Positions 22,470 to 33,605 of a DNA stretch of 64,000 bases are shown here, piece by piece. Below the pieces are notes generated by a model. That model did not search any database, was not told the origin of the DNA, and worked only from the letters and a program-made list of their open reading frames with translations. Within the stretch, counting starts at the first letter, position 1, and each line of letters begins with the position of its first letter. Origin of the DNA: Sphagnum compactum (taxonomy: Eukaryota > Bryophyta > Sphagnopsida > Sphagnales); contig OZ234496.1 of assembly GCA_965153455.1 (NCBI GenBank), positions 1,736,001 to 1,800,000 on the forward strand. The letters run 5' to 3'. Made by a program: the position numbers and the translations under genes.

Positions 22470-24772
22470 TAGTCTTTTATAAGGCACGCAGTTCATGATG
22501 ACCCGCCCTTCTTCGACTTCACCTCCTCCAAGTTTCCTTGCCTGTCTGCCTGGTTGCCAATAGCTAGCTGCTCTGATCACTCTGTTGCTTGCTTGCTGAA
22601 GCCACCCATTCCCATCACGTCTGCACTAAAAACACAAGCATTTGAGAGAAGATCCGCGAGATATCAGGCCTGCCGTGCAGCACCGATTGATCAGCCGTAG
22701 CTGCCGTTACGACAGTCAGACTTGCTTGTTTCTTCAGGACATCGATCCACCAGTCCATCTAGTAACAATTGGTGAGCCACTGATTCACATCTCATACAAC
22801 TCTACGAGTCTCGGCAAGGCCAAGGTCTTGCTTTTCTGTTTCTGTTTTAATCCGTCGTCAAGTCATGTTTGAGACTAGTTCCCGTCGCCTTGCATCTCAG
22901 CGACCCACGTTCGTATGTAAACGCTGTGTTTGTTGTTGTTGCGGCAGCCTAGCTTGATGATCTAGTAGATCATACTCTTGCTCCTGTTTCTGCTGCGGTT
23001 GCTTCATGTGCAGGGGTTACCATTTGGTGTGGTTTTCTTTTGTGAGTTCTTCCTGATCTTTGTGTCTTCGTTCAATGATCCACTGATGTACTCGGACCTT
23101 GTCGCTTTCTTGCAGTAGCTAGCTAGCTCTTTACCATCTGCCGTATTCGTGAGTAACTAGAGAAAACGAGAGTGTTGTTCTTCAGGGTGTTGAATACATG
23201 GATTTCACGGAGTAGCCATTTTTTTGTATTTGTTCTACCGTTGCTGACCAGATTACTCATCAGCCTAGAATCGACTTTTAGTGGGAAGATTTGACTGCAT
23301 GACTTCCGAAGCGGAGCTGCAAATTGTGAGTCAATCTTTGTGTTCTCTAGTCTCTTTGCAGTCATGCGATTCAGTGTATGAGGCTGTTCAGTGAGCGCAG
23401 TGATCCATATTCTGTTTGCTCTCCTGATGACGATTCTGGTGGCTGCTTCAGTTTTTCTTCTCTCTAGCTAGCTGTGTCCCTTCCGCTCCACCTAGCTAGC
23501 TTCACTCTTGGAACAGCGACCCTGCTTTAAAAGTCCTTATATACAGCTTCTGTTATCGTCGCTGCAGTTTGACTGTCCGTCCTTTGTCTTCGGTTTCGTG
23601 AAAATTATTTCGCTATAGAACAAAGTAAAGCTCGATGTACCACCTTGTGAAGTTCATCATGTTCAAAGCCAAAATGCAAGAGAAGACGTTTTTGTGTGTC
23701 CTTGCAGAGTAACCGGGATTCAGACTTTGTTCCACACCTGGTGCAGTGGAGCATCTGTAAAGAAAAGGTTTGTGACAACATCTGACCACGATTTTCTTAA
23801 AGGATGTCTCTAGATCTGTCTAGACTGATCTCTATGTGCACCGAAGACCATGGAAAGATTCAACTGTGCTGTTGATATCTATATTGAACTGTAGACGTTT
23901 TCCTGATCAAAACCTACTTAGAGAAACTGCCTAATAAACTGTAGAATCTGAGCAATCCTTCTCTCGATCTTGTGGCTAAGTCTTGCCTCAAGAATCAGAG
24001 TCGACGATCTGATCATCAGCAGCATCACATCAGGCAGTGCTCAATCTGGAGAACAGCAGAGCCACAGCTGCTTCTTAGAATTATCTAGCGCCTGGCAGCC
24101 GTGTCTTCTTCAAAACACCACGGATATTTGTTGAAGTGCTAGGTGGCATTCCTGCATCCTCTTAGGTTTGTGCCATATACGTAACCCGCGTCTTCTGATC
24201 ATAGTGTTTCTAGTCCGTTCCTCAGGAACACGAAAGGATCGCAATGGGACACACAACTAGAGATTTTTGCATTCTGTACGGTTGATCAGGAATTAGCAGC
24301 TGGATGGAAAGCTTTTATTTTGATTGCTGATGAATATCGCTCCGGATGTTGCGTTGCTGATCAGTGCTCGCGGCATACACTGATGATCTCGCCAGAGATA
24401 TTGCTATGAACATGGTACTACTGCATGACGTGGCCAAAATGGCACGAAAGCCACCAAAGTTTATCTAGACGCCAAACTTCCTGCTGCACTTGAGAAGTCC
24501 AAGATTCTTATCAACATAGTTTCTCCACCCCACATGCAGTTGCTTGTGCGGTGCAACTACCATGTAATATATAATACTCAACAATGAGTCACAGCCTCAC
24601 AGGTGATCCATGTCTAGCACAGCAGCACTGGCAGGTTCACCGCGGTTCCCAACACAAAGAAAAAGGGGGGTGGGGGGAATGCGTTGATGATGATGATACC
24701 TTGCTGACAGGACTTGTTGTGGATGTGGTGACTGCAGCGCTGACAGTACAGCTGCCGCTGCAAGCAAGCAAA
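22470..24772 (+). promoter_or_regulatory. NAC gene 5' flank / possible long leader
   Basis: There are two TATA-like blocks, TTTATAAGG at 22476-22484 and TTATATACA at 23538-23546. Either would give a leader of more than 1 kb unless introns are removed. Donor-like ('ggtgagcc' near 22770) and acceptor-like ('cttgcag' near 23110 and 23700) words are present, so a spliced 5' leader is possible. The region is unusually rich in AGCTAGC and GATCA words. An in-frame ATG at 24584 is discussed with the CDS. Transcript ends cannot be fixed from sequence alone. Confidence 0.3.
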
Positions 24773-27176
24773 ATGAGTCATTCGCCGCCCGCGACGCGCG
24801 TGCCTGTTGGCTTCAGATTCCATCCGACTGATGAAGAGTTAGTCGGCTACTACTTGCCGAAGAAAGTGGCTGCCAAACCCATCGACCTTGACCTTATCCG
24901 GGAGCTTGACCTGTACAAACTGGAGCCATGGGATCTCCAAGGTAATATATTTTGCAACATGCTGCATGCAACAACTCTCATGATCAGCTTGGTTCCAAAG
25001 GATGTTGCACGAAGATCATTTGTGACTAGTGTATAAGTTCTTGTGTGAATCTTGAAAAGGATTTCTAACAAAAGATCAGAAAAACTGAACTAGCTCACGA
25101 TCAAGAACAGCAGCTTCGGCTACATTCACTAAGCACTAGACGGGTTGCAGAGCTGGTGTAAGATCAGAACTTCTCACAGAACTTCAGATCAAAAACATTA
25201 AGGTGGCTTCAATCTAAGATCCAACTCAGATGAAAATGAGATCGACTAGATCTTGTATTTGGAATCAGACTGCTGCTCATCAGCTGCTGATTCTCGAAGT
25301 GATGAGTGTACACATGCAGTATTGAGAGTCCGATGGCGTGCTTAATTTATAAGACCTTTCTCCAGAGTCTGCAAGTGCATGCATGAAAGGGAGCAGGCCT
25401 TCAGCACGCATATTGTACGACGCTGTTCTGAGGACAACGTTAGAAACAGCTGATCGATTGTACTAATGGTTTGCTGCAACCAGCTGCCTGCAAGTTCTTG
25501 CAACAGGCATTTCACACCACTAGCAGCTAGATATATTATTGATTCTTAAGCTTTTGTGGGCTCGGATTTTTTTTGTGGGGACGCTGCCTGCAGAACAGTG
25601 CAAAATTCCCGACGCTAACGAGAAGCAGACGGATTACTATTTCTTCAGTCGGAAGGACAAGAAGTACCCGACTGGAAACCGAGCTAATCGAGCCACCACT
25701 GCTGGCTTCTGGAAGGCCACGGGACGGGACAAGGCTATCTGGACTAAAGTGCAGCAGCTGATTGGTATGCGCAAGACACTAGTGTTCTACGAAGGCCGAG
25801 CACCTCATGGCAACAAAACAGATTGGATCATGCATGAGTTTCGTCTTGACGATGGCCCTGGCATGCCTGCCCATGTAAATTTTATGTTCACCCATTCCAT
25901 TCTTTGTTGATGAGCCGAGTCTGCATGCGTTGTTTATGATCATCCGATTCGTCTTGTCCAGCCGGTTACGATCCGAAGTTGAGGACTCGATACTACAAGG
26001 AGTCTTCGTACGGCTCCCTATGTGCAATGTGCGAAGGCTCTCAGTTATCCCTGTTAGAAATCCCTCTTAGAACCAATGTCAAAGGGAAAATTTGTTTCCC
26101 CCCAATAGGTGTTTTTCAACCAGGGAAACGTTTACCAACTTCCCCTTTGACATTGGTTCACAGTACTCTTCTAGATGGCATATAATTGAACTTTCTCTGT
26201 GAGACTGGCTCCCTGGGAATGTTGCAAAACTCCCTGTGTTGCACAATTCCCTGTTACTTGCGTTTGTAGTCTATTCTTGGAGGTAAAGTTAGACAACTTT
26301 CCCACAAGGGAATCATCTACTTGCGAGCAGCTTGTGCGTTGCATCGCTAGCTAGCTGCACATTGAAACTAAATGGACTCTTTGTTATCTGCAGGATGATG
26401 GTGGCTGGGTTGTTTGTCGTGTGTTCAAAAAGACGAAGAATTTCAAGATGAAGACTGAAGAGAGGGCGGTTTCCTATGAGGGACAGTTTGGGATGATGCC
26501 AGAGATCATGAGCTCCCCTGAAATACTATCTGGAGGAGGTGGAGCTGCTGCAAGTTACCATCCAGGCTTCGGGCCTAACAACAACCCTTCCATGGTTCCT
26601 AGTTCAGCAGCTTGTAAGCAAGAGATGAACCTGGATAGCAGCTACAACGCAGTCCCGGCAGCAGCCTGTCACGATTCCTTCAATGCTCTTCATCTAGCAC
26701 AGCTTGCAGGTATGCAACACAAATTGGAAAGCAGTTGCAATCACGTTGCAGCCGCCATGCCCCTAATGAATTCCTCAGGTTTCCAAGCCGGCCTTGTGGG
26801 ACGCGGTCGAAGAGATACCATGGGCTTCTTTAGCGAGCAATATGCAGCGCTGCAGGAAACCAATCATGACTCTCCAGGCAGCTGCTTGTTCGGGCCCGAT
26901 GCAGCAGCTCGGTGCAATGACAACCCCGAAGAAGGATTCCTAGCATACGATGATTGGGGGACGTTATGTGAGGGAAAAGGTGGTAAAGACGCCTTTCAGA
27001 GGATTCCAACGACTACAAGAGCTGGAGCTGATCAGTCGCAGCAGCTTGCTGCAGCAGGGGTGGTAGACGCGGCTCACCAGCTTCGCTTTCAACTAAAGAG
27101 GCAACACTCTGATCACCTCTTCCCCTCCAACTGCGAGCTTGATCTCTGGAACTTCAATCAGCTGTGTCAGAAGTGA
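24773..27176 (+). CDS. NAC-domain transcription factor, VND/NST/SMB-like
   Basis: Three coding exons: 24773-24941, 25594-25874 and 26394-27176. Introns start with GT and end with CAG; the joins are phase 1 (Q/E) and phase 0. The product is 410 aa. NAC subdomains are in order: A ([19 protein letters not shown], 10-28), B ([20 protein letters not shown], 37-56), C ([15 protein letters not shown] ... [14 protein letters not shown]), D ([17 protein letters not shown] ... [10 protein letters not shown]) and E ([10 protein letters not shown], about 154-163). NAC proteins bind DNA as dimers in the nucleus. The [18 protein letters not shown] and [15 protein letters not shown] wording is closest to VND/NST/SMB factors, which control secondary wall, water-conducting or root-cap cells; that assignment is inference. 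The usual VPPGFRF is VPVGFRF here. The tail is rich in Gly, Ala and Gln and ends [14 protein letters not shown], an acidic-aromatic motif plausible for activation. An in-frame ATG at 24584 would add 63 residues. I prefer 24773 because the NAC domain normally begins within about 10-20 residues of the start. Both candidate starts begin MSHS. Confidence 0.93.
26070..26159. repeat. Hairpin (MITE-like) in NAC intron 2
   Basis: GAACCAATGTCAAAGGG at 26070-26086 is the exact reverse complement of 26143-26159. A second inner stem (GTTTCCC with GGGAAAC) extends the foldback. The 90-bp structure lies wholly in intron 2, so it does not affect the coding sequence. It resembles a small MITE. A small-RNA precursor is a less likely alternative. 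Confidence 0.7.
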
Positions 27177-29100
27177 CACCTGCACGTTTAGAACTGCCAG
27201 GTTACTACCCTAGCTGTGCTCATCCACTGCGCTTAAGCTAGCACTTCATACCAGCTACCGCAAATAGAATTTCCAGACTGCAAGCGGCCCTCGGCCTGTA
27301 CTCCCGGAGAATATCTTCATCAGATCAGTTCAAAGCAGTTGTCAGAAAACTAACTCGATCGGCAAGCGTAGAGAAGAAGAAGATAGCCGCAAACCAATTG
27401 ATCAGCAGCAGTCCCAACCCCTCAAACCCCCCCCCCCCGGCAAGCAGCTAGCAGAGTTCAACAAAAAAACCTGCAAACATCATGAATCGTGATGTCCCAG
27501 CTTACATCATGGCAGCATTGTAAACAAGTCCTAGTCAGTGCCGGAGTTGCTCCTCCTGCGCGTACGTACGTACGTGTGATCATCAGCTAGGGAATGTCGA
27601 ACCCACGGTGTATATGGAAGAAGAAGCTCCAGCTACAAGTCATCAGGATTCATCGTCAGCTCAGATCAAGTGGAGCTAGCTAGCCGCACGCGCGAGATCA
27701 GATTATAGTCATGAGATACATGCAACACAGATCACTAGACTCCTTCAATTACAAAAGTCCACAGAATTATTATATCAAGTGGAGCAGCAGCAGGAGGGAC
27801 TGGATCGATCATAACCAAATATGATGAGCAGCTAGAGCTTACATCATGAACATTCTAGCTGATCAATTTCTAACAAATTGGTACAACAGTTGCCGGCTCG
27901 GCCCTTAGATCACCAGCAGCTAGCGCGCCTGCTGCACACTCAGCTGCAGGCACACAGGGTGCTCAGGCTGCATGCATGCCCTTTCAAGAGCTCTCCATAT
28001 ACCATTAATTTATTATTCATTCTCTCATAGACTTGATCAGCTGGCCCAAGGAAACACAGTGACCAGTAGCTTATACACTAAAATACCAAAAGAAGTCAGA
28101 TTAACTGGTTTCAACTGTGTCTGTTGTTTCAAGTATTGAAATTATTATGATGCAGATAATTTCAATATCACCTTTGATAATTGCAGATCAGATCAGGCGC
28201 TGACCCATTATATATATAGAATTAGCTTAAGTCTAGATCATCCTAGACAGTCATTGTTAACAGGAGGTCCAGCTGCACGTCACTAACTCTAGCTAGTCAT
28301 GAGATCGTTTTCTTAGCTCCATTTCAGTGCTGCATGCATGCATTTGTTTCAACTTAAATCCCTCCCGGTTATTATGCATCATTCCTGCTGTAAGATACTT
28401 TGACACACATTTGTTGATATTTGTACACACCAAATTCATTAGGAATTTCATTACTGCATTCTAGCTGCCACCACACATTAATGTGGCACTTCATGTTCAT
28501 TGAACTGCAGGACTTCCAGTTAATTTCCAGCTCTGCTTAAATTTCTGCACTCTTGATTAATCATTTTTGCCGCCATAGCTGCTCAGACACAATTTAAGGG
28601 TTAGTATTCAATTATGGAGACTACTACTCTACATGTCCACTAATAGGGCTGTAACAAATATTACTGACTAGTCCTGATCATAAAACCAATTGTTATATAT
28701 GTTGTACGTGCAGCTAGCTGGGCAACAGGAATGGCTCTATATTTTTGTGATCTAGCTAGTGAAGGCTGCTAGAGTTGCAGCATGAGTTGAGTGACTAAGT
28801 TACCTGCAGATCAGCCCTGCTTGTCCCTGGATCGATGAGCACGAATCAAACGAAGCTCAGTATTGAATAGTTTGCTCTCTTTGATCCACATTTATCTCAG
28901 TTATGTATTACTGGTGATGAATTATAAGCTGTGATTGGAAGTTTTAGTCATGTGATGGGCTTTCATGTCTTCCAACTCACACTATCAGTCCGGGCTATCT
29001 TAGATTCAGAAATTTGTTAACTTGTTGGAAACTAGCCCAGCTTGGCAAATGTTATATGTATGGGATTCGAATGTATTGCAAGCAGGTGACATAAAGTTAA
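27177..29100. other. NAC 3' flank, AGCT/GATC-rich, no further gene
   Basis: This DNA is like the upstream flank: dense in CTAGCTAGC, GATCAGC and GCATGCATG words, with a C-run near 27430 and a CGTACGTACGTACGT tract near 27562. The early part should include the 3' UTR. No clear AATAAA signal could be assigned and no second coding region is visible. Confidence 0.45.
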
Positions 29101-32100
29101 TTTGGATCATCAGTTCCAGTTTCTTCAAATTTCGCAGAGTCTCTTTAATTTGAATCATCACTTGACAATATAATTATTATGGTGAAACTTGTCTTGAGTT
29201 GAACAGCTTTCTCCTTAATTGGAGAGCTATGGCACTTCTAGTGGCCCTCGTGGATCATGTAATTATATGTTTATATATAGATATTATACACTAGAACAAT
29301 AATCTCAATAGCTCTCTGAATAGTGCAGGGATATATAGACACCTTGTAACTAGTTAACATTAAAAAGATCATTTCAATTCACCATTACATCTTGATAGAT
29401 GGTACAAAGCCAAACCAACAAGACCAAAGGTCTACCTAACCAACCCAGCTATATAATGAAGTCCCATCAGATAACCTATAGGTCACCAAAAAGAAATGTT
29501 GGTACCTTTGGATCGAGCCTTAGCCCAAGAAGAATTCATGATAGATTAATCATGTCGAAAATAGTGAATACCTGAGGATTAAACAACCATGGCTGAGAAG
29601 AATTGGTAGTTCCAGGACATTGTCCTCTTTACAATTTGGCTGAATGTTTTGTTTCTTGAAAGGGACACTAGAGAGAGCCTTATTAAAGTGAAAAGATGTT
29701 GAGTGACAAGTTAGCTTCCAAACATCATCTCATTCTTACACGAACCAAAGCTAGCGTGATTCAGAAATTATTCCTACATTTGATTAGCAAACTTCATGTC
29801 ATTTTACATCAACTATATACCTACCGTAGTTGAAACTTTATTCTCAAATTACAAGATTGCAACCATGATATACTTCATATGGGTGGAGAACCCATGAAAG
29901 GTTTTCCATAAAGGTGATGTGGAGTGATTTTGAAGTGAAATTCAATTACTCATATCCGGAGCTCAAGAGTTTCATGTAAAATGCACATCTTGTGTTTGGG
30001 TGGGGACATTGTCCCTATTTTTAGGGACATGAAGGGATCGTGCATATTTTATATTTTTTGTGGCACACTATCTTCTGGACCATTATATTAAATGAACTAA
30101 ATTATGAATTTGAAGGTGTCAGCAAGATTAACCTCCACCATCAAAGGTATCAAATTAATTGATTTGGATGGCATCCCAAGATGAAATGAACTAAATGAAT
30201 GTGAACTACTATCTACACAGTGATTGTACACATGTGCTGAAACATATCGTGTGACACTATAAAGTTATGAATGCAATTTTAGGCTCTGGCACTGAATTTT
30301 AACCCAGGTCATATATATGCACTGTAAGCACTTGGAGGTACATGGACTATGAACTCATGCATGGTTTAGCAATTGTGTTCCTAACCCTATATATATGTAC
30401 CTGGATCCTCTTTGAAGTTTGAAGGTGGGTGACATGCATGAATGATTTTTTTGCATATATGTTAAACCCTCAAGATCATCTGCCTGCATGTGCATTGTTC
30501 ATCATGGATAAACACATCTAGATTACATGATGTTTGATTTCTAAAATGTTATAAACACATTTTGACAATTTTCCTAATTGCTCATTTCTCAAGTTGCACA
30601 ACATCACTCAATGTGTTCAGGCACGCATTTTTTGTCCATCAAGGTCCAGGTATGGTAAAGTACTTACGCCAGTTCAGTGGACCTTTGATACATTTTCTAT
30701 AATGTAGCTCCATAAATTAAACTCACTAATATATATCAACATTGTTCATAAATCAATAATCCATAAAAGTTCAAAATTCTTTGACTTCATTCCCTGATAT
30801 TGAAACATTGGGCATGTTTTAATATGTATTTAAATACATTTTTGGGGATGCAAACTTATAGGAAAGTAGATGTCACATTTTTTCTAAAGCTAGGTTTCAA
30901 ATATATAAGAAAGAACTTTAATTGAATTTTTTTACTTTAAGTTGATAGATCCTTTTTATGCATTAACCTTGTATTTTGATTTTTTTCATATTATACTCAT
31001 AATCTATCATCTAGTTTTAAATGTAAAAGTAAGTTGGAAAGATCTTGAAAAAACATCCAATTTAGAACTTTTATTCATTCATTTTTCTTTCACAAAAATT
31101 CATCAGAAATTTGTCAAACTCAATGGAGATCCTAATGGCCTCATAAGCAAACTTAAAGAGGTTTTAGACTATTTTTTTTTGGCATATTTTAGCATGCTTG
31201 GACCCATATGTGTCAACATGGGAAAATTGTAGATTAAAGCTTGGTCCTTTGTGAACATGTCACACTCCAAAAACTTGAACCTTGTAGCTATTATATTTTG
31301 TAGATCTCAATTCCAATTGTAGGTGAAAACACGATAAAAAAAGCTAGGGGCATCAAGGTAAAAGTCTTTTTTTATTTGGACTACACATGACATGTGTCAT
31401 TTTTATGTTGGTTTATAACTTCAAATTTTATATTTTGCATACCCAATTTAAATTTTAACACTACATGTTAGATACATATGATCATTTTAAAGTTGACAAA
31501 GGATTTTCAAAGTTGCATTTGAAATCCCATATAATAATTCCTATAAGATTTGTAAATGGACTACTCATCAATTTTGTTGAATATTAATGTTCAATGTATT
31601 ATGCACTATATGATTAAAAGAAAAATTCTTATAAAAGGTGACAATACAAATGATCTAGAAGGCATGTTTTAAATATTTTTGATAGTCAACATCCAACTTG
31701 GGGTATCAATTTGCTTTCAACACATTGATGGGTGAATTTTTTGAAAGATTATTATCAAGGATGAAGTAAAGGGCATAGTCTTAAACTCATTCTTTAATGT
31801 ACCCTATATTGTGATTCCCATCAATCTTGATGAATGAAAAAATGTCAATTTTCTTAAATTATGATAAATTCAACCATGCCATATATATCTAAAACTATCA
31901 ATATCATTCATTTTGTGGCCATGTGCATGGCAAATTAAAAAAAGTGACCAAAATTAACATACAAGGTCCAAAATTCAAATCAATGTTGTGTGGATATTTG
32001 AATATAGGTGGATAATTAATGGGTGGTTGCAAGTTGGGGTGGTTCATTTTTGGGAAATATAACACTTTGAAAAGTCTATATTTTTACATAACAAGGAAAG

Positions 32101-32850
32101 AACCTTTTAAAACATTAAAAAACCAATGTTAAATGAAGATTATGTGGTGAATAATGAATTAGCAAAGTTCAAATGAGCAAAAGCAGGCAACTAAACAACT
32201 TCTTGACTACATACATGTTAAGAAAGAAAAATACATCAATCCAACCAAAAATGACTTGGATAAAGATTTTTGAAAATAAGGTCCGAGTTTGGTTAATCAT
32301 AGTTATTTGTTGATTAAATTTTTTGTTATTTTTTTTTAAAATTCATGTTTTCTTAAAACTTGTATCACATATTGAGTCCCTATAATAACATTTAAAGTAA
32401 AATGATATTGAAAGTGCATTTGAATCTTCATTCAAATTCAAGACTACAATCCATCCTTCCACTTTAAAAAGTTCAAATTTACTATATGTTCAATGTATAT
32501 TTATTAAATTTCATCATTATGTACAAATTCTTATTCATGATGGCAAATTCATGACAATCGTAATACATAAAAACATTTACCACATTGTTAATTTTACCAT
32601 ATATTTATGGCATTTGAAAAAACTACACTTTGTAAAAAGTTTAATGTGATGCAAAAAGTGAGCCACCTTATCTAAAGAAAATACAAACAAATTTTTTTTC
32701 TTATACCAAAAATCTTACCCATTTCCAAGAAATAAAATCCCAACTACCTCTAGCCAACATCTTTTTTTAATGCTCATTCCAAAGTTCCGATTTGTTACCA
32801 CTTTTTTTTTTGAGAGTTTAGTCGAAAAAAAAAGACAATTTTTTTTTACT
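29100..32850. other. AT-rich gene-free stretch
   Basis: Very AT-rich DNA. The 96-codon frame at 30942-31232 is dominated by Phe, Leu, Ile and Lys from base composition and has no motif. No inverted or long direct repeat was recognised. Confidence 0.5.
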
Positions 32851-32858
32851 AGGAACAT

Positions 32859-33175
32859 ATGCAAATTATAGCCATTCATATGGATTTTGTAATAATCATA
32901 TCAACCAAGCCATATTTGGCTCTTGGAGAAACAACTATTCATAGTCATTATGGTGAAGTTGTAAGAGAAAGAGATACTTTAATAACTTTGATATATGAAC
33001 GGTTGAAATCTGGAGATATTATTCAAAGCCTTCTTAAAGTTGAGCAATTGCTAGAAGCTCATCAATTAATTCAGTAGCGATCGATTTAGAAAAAGGTTTT
33101 GAGGATTGGAATAGGGATATGACAAATCATTTTTATCGAGAAGGACTCCTAAATATTTCTAAAAGTGTGAAAAAA
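32859..33175 (+). pseudogene. rpoC2: Nuclear chloroplast-DNA fragment: rpoC2 (broken)
   Basis: The plus-strand translation matches part of the plastid RNA polymerase beta'' subunit: '[20 protein letters not shown]', then 'KSGDIIQ' and 'KVEQLLEA'. Near 33060 the reading frame shifts, and the match continues in another frame as '[16 protein letters not shown]' up to about 33115. Only a small internal part of the large subunit is present, so it cannot encode a working protein. It directly abuts an ndhF fragment on the other strand, which marks a plastid insertion (NUPT) in nuclear DNA. Confidence 0.88.
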
Positions 33176-33194
33176 TTACCAGTGTGCTAACTAA

Positions 33195-33605
33195 ATGGAG
33201 TATCTCTTGCCTCATAAGTCGGAAGAACAATCGAATAAAATTGATAAGAATAAATTATTTTCTTTGAAATATTCAATTCTATTTTTTTCTCTAGTTTTTT
33301 TACCCATATCTTGTTTACTCGTGAGCTTTACGATTATCCAATAGAACCCTAAAATGCCTAGTAATAATCCAAAATCTCCTATACGATTGATTATAAAAGC
33401 TTTTTGACAAGCCTCAACCGCACCAAGTCGAGTGAACCAAAAAACCTATTAATAAGTAAGAACACATTCTTACTAATTCCCAAAAGAAATAAATTTGTAT
33501 TAAATTGGGACTAAGTACTAAGCCTAACATAGAAGCGGTGAAGAGACTCAAATTCTTTGAGACGTGCAAATTAAGAATCGTCAACTCATAAAACTTAAAG
33601 GTTTT
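33195..33605 (-). pseudogene. ndhF: Nuclear chloroplast-DNA fragment: ndhF (broken)
   Basis: The minus strand encodes '[20 protein letters not shown]' and '[12 protein letters not shown]', a hallmark part of plastid NADH dehydrogenase subunit 5 (NdhF), a membrane subunit of the NDH complex. A longer A/T run (plus strand 'ccaaaaaacc', about 33438-33447) shifts the frame. The match resumes as '[20 protein letters not shown]' then 'LGFYWI'. The glycine usual in 'ELVGMCSYLL' is arginine here. Similarity is strong at about 33320-33560 and weaker at the edges. Only an internal part of the gene is present. Confidence 0.92.

Noticed and set aside
32859-33605. Functional plastid genes
   Set aside because: Both pieces are short internal fragments with frameshifts, in AT-rich nuclear DNA with no plastid gene neighbours.
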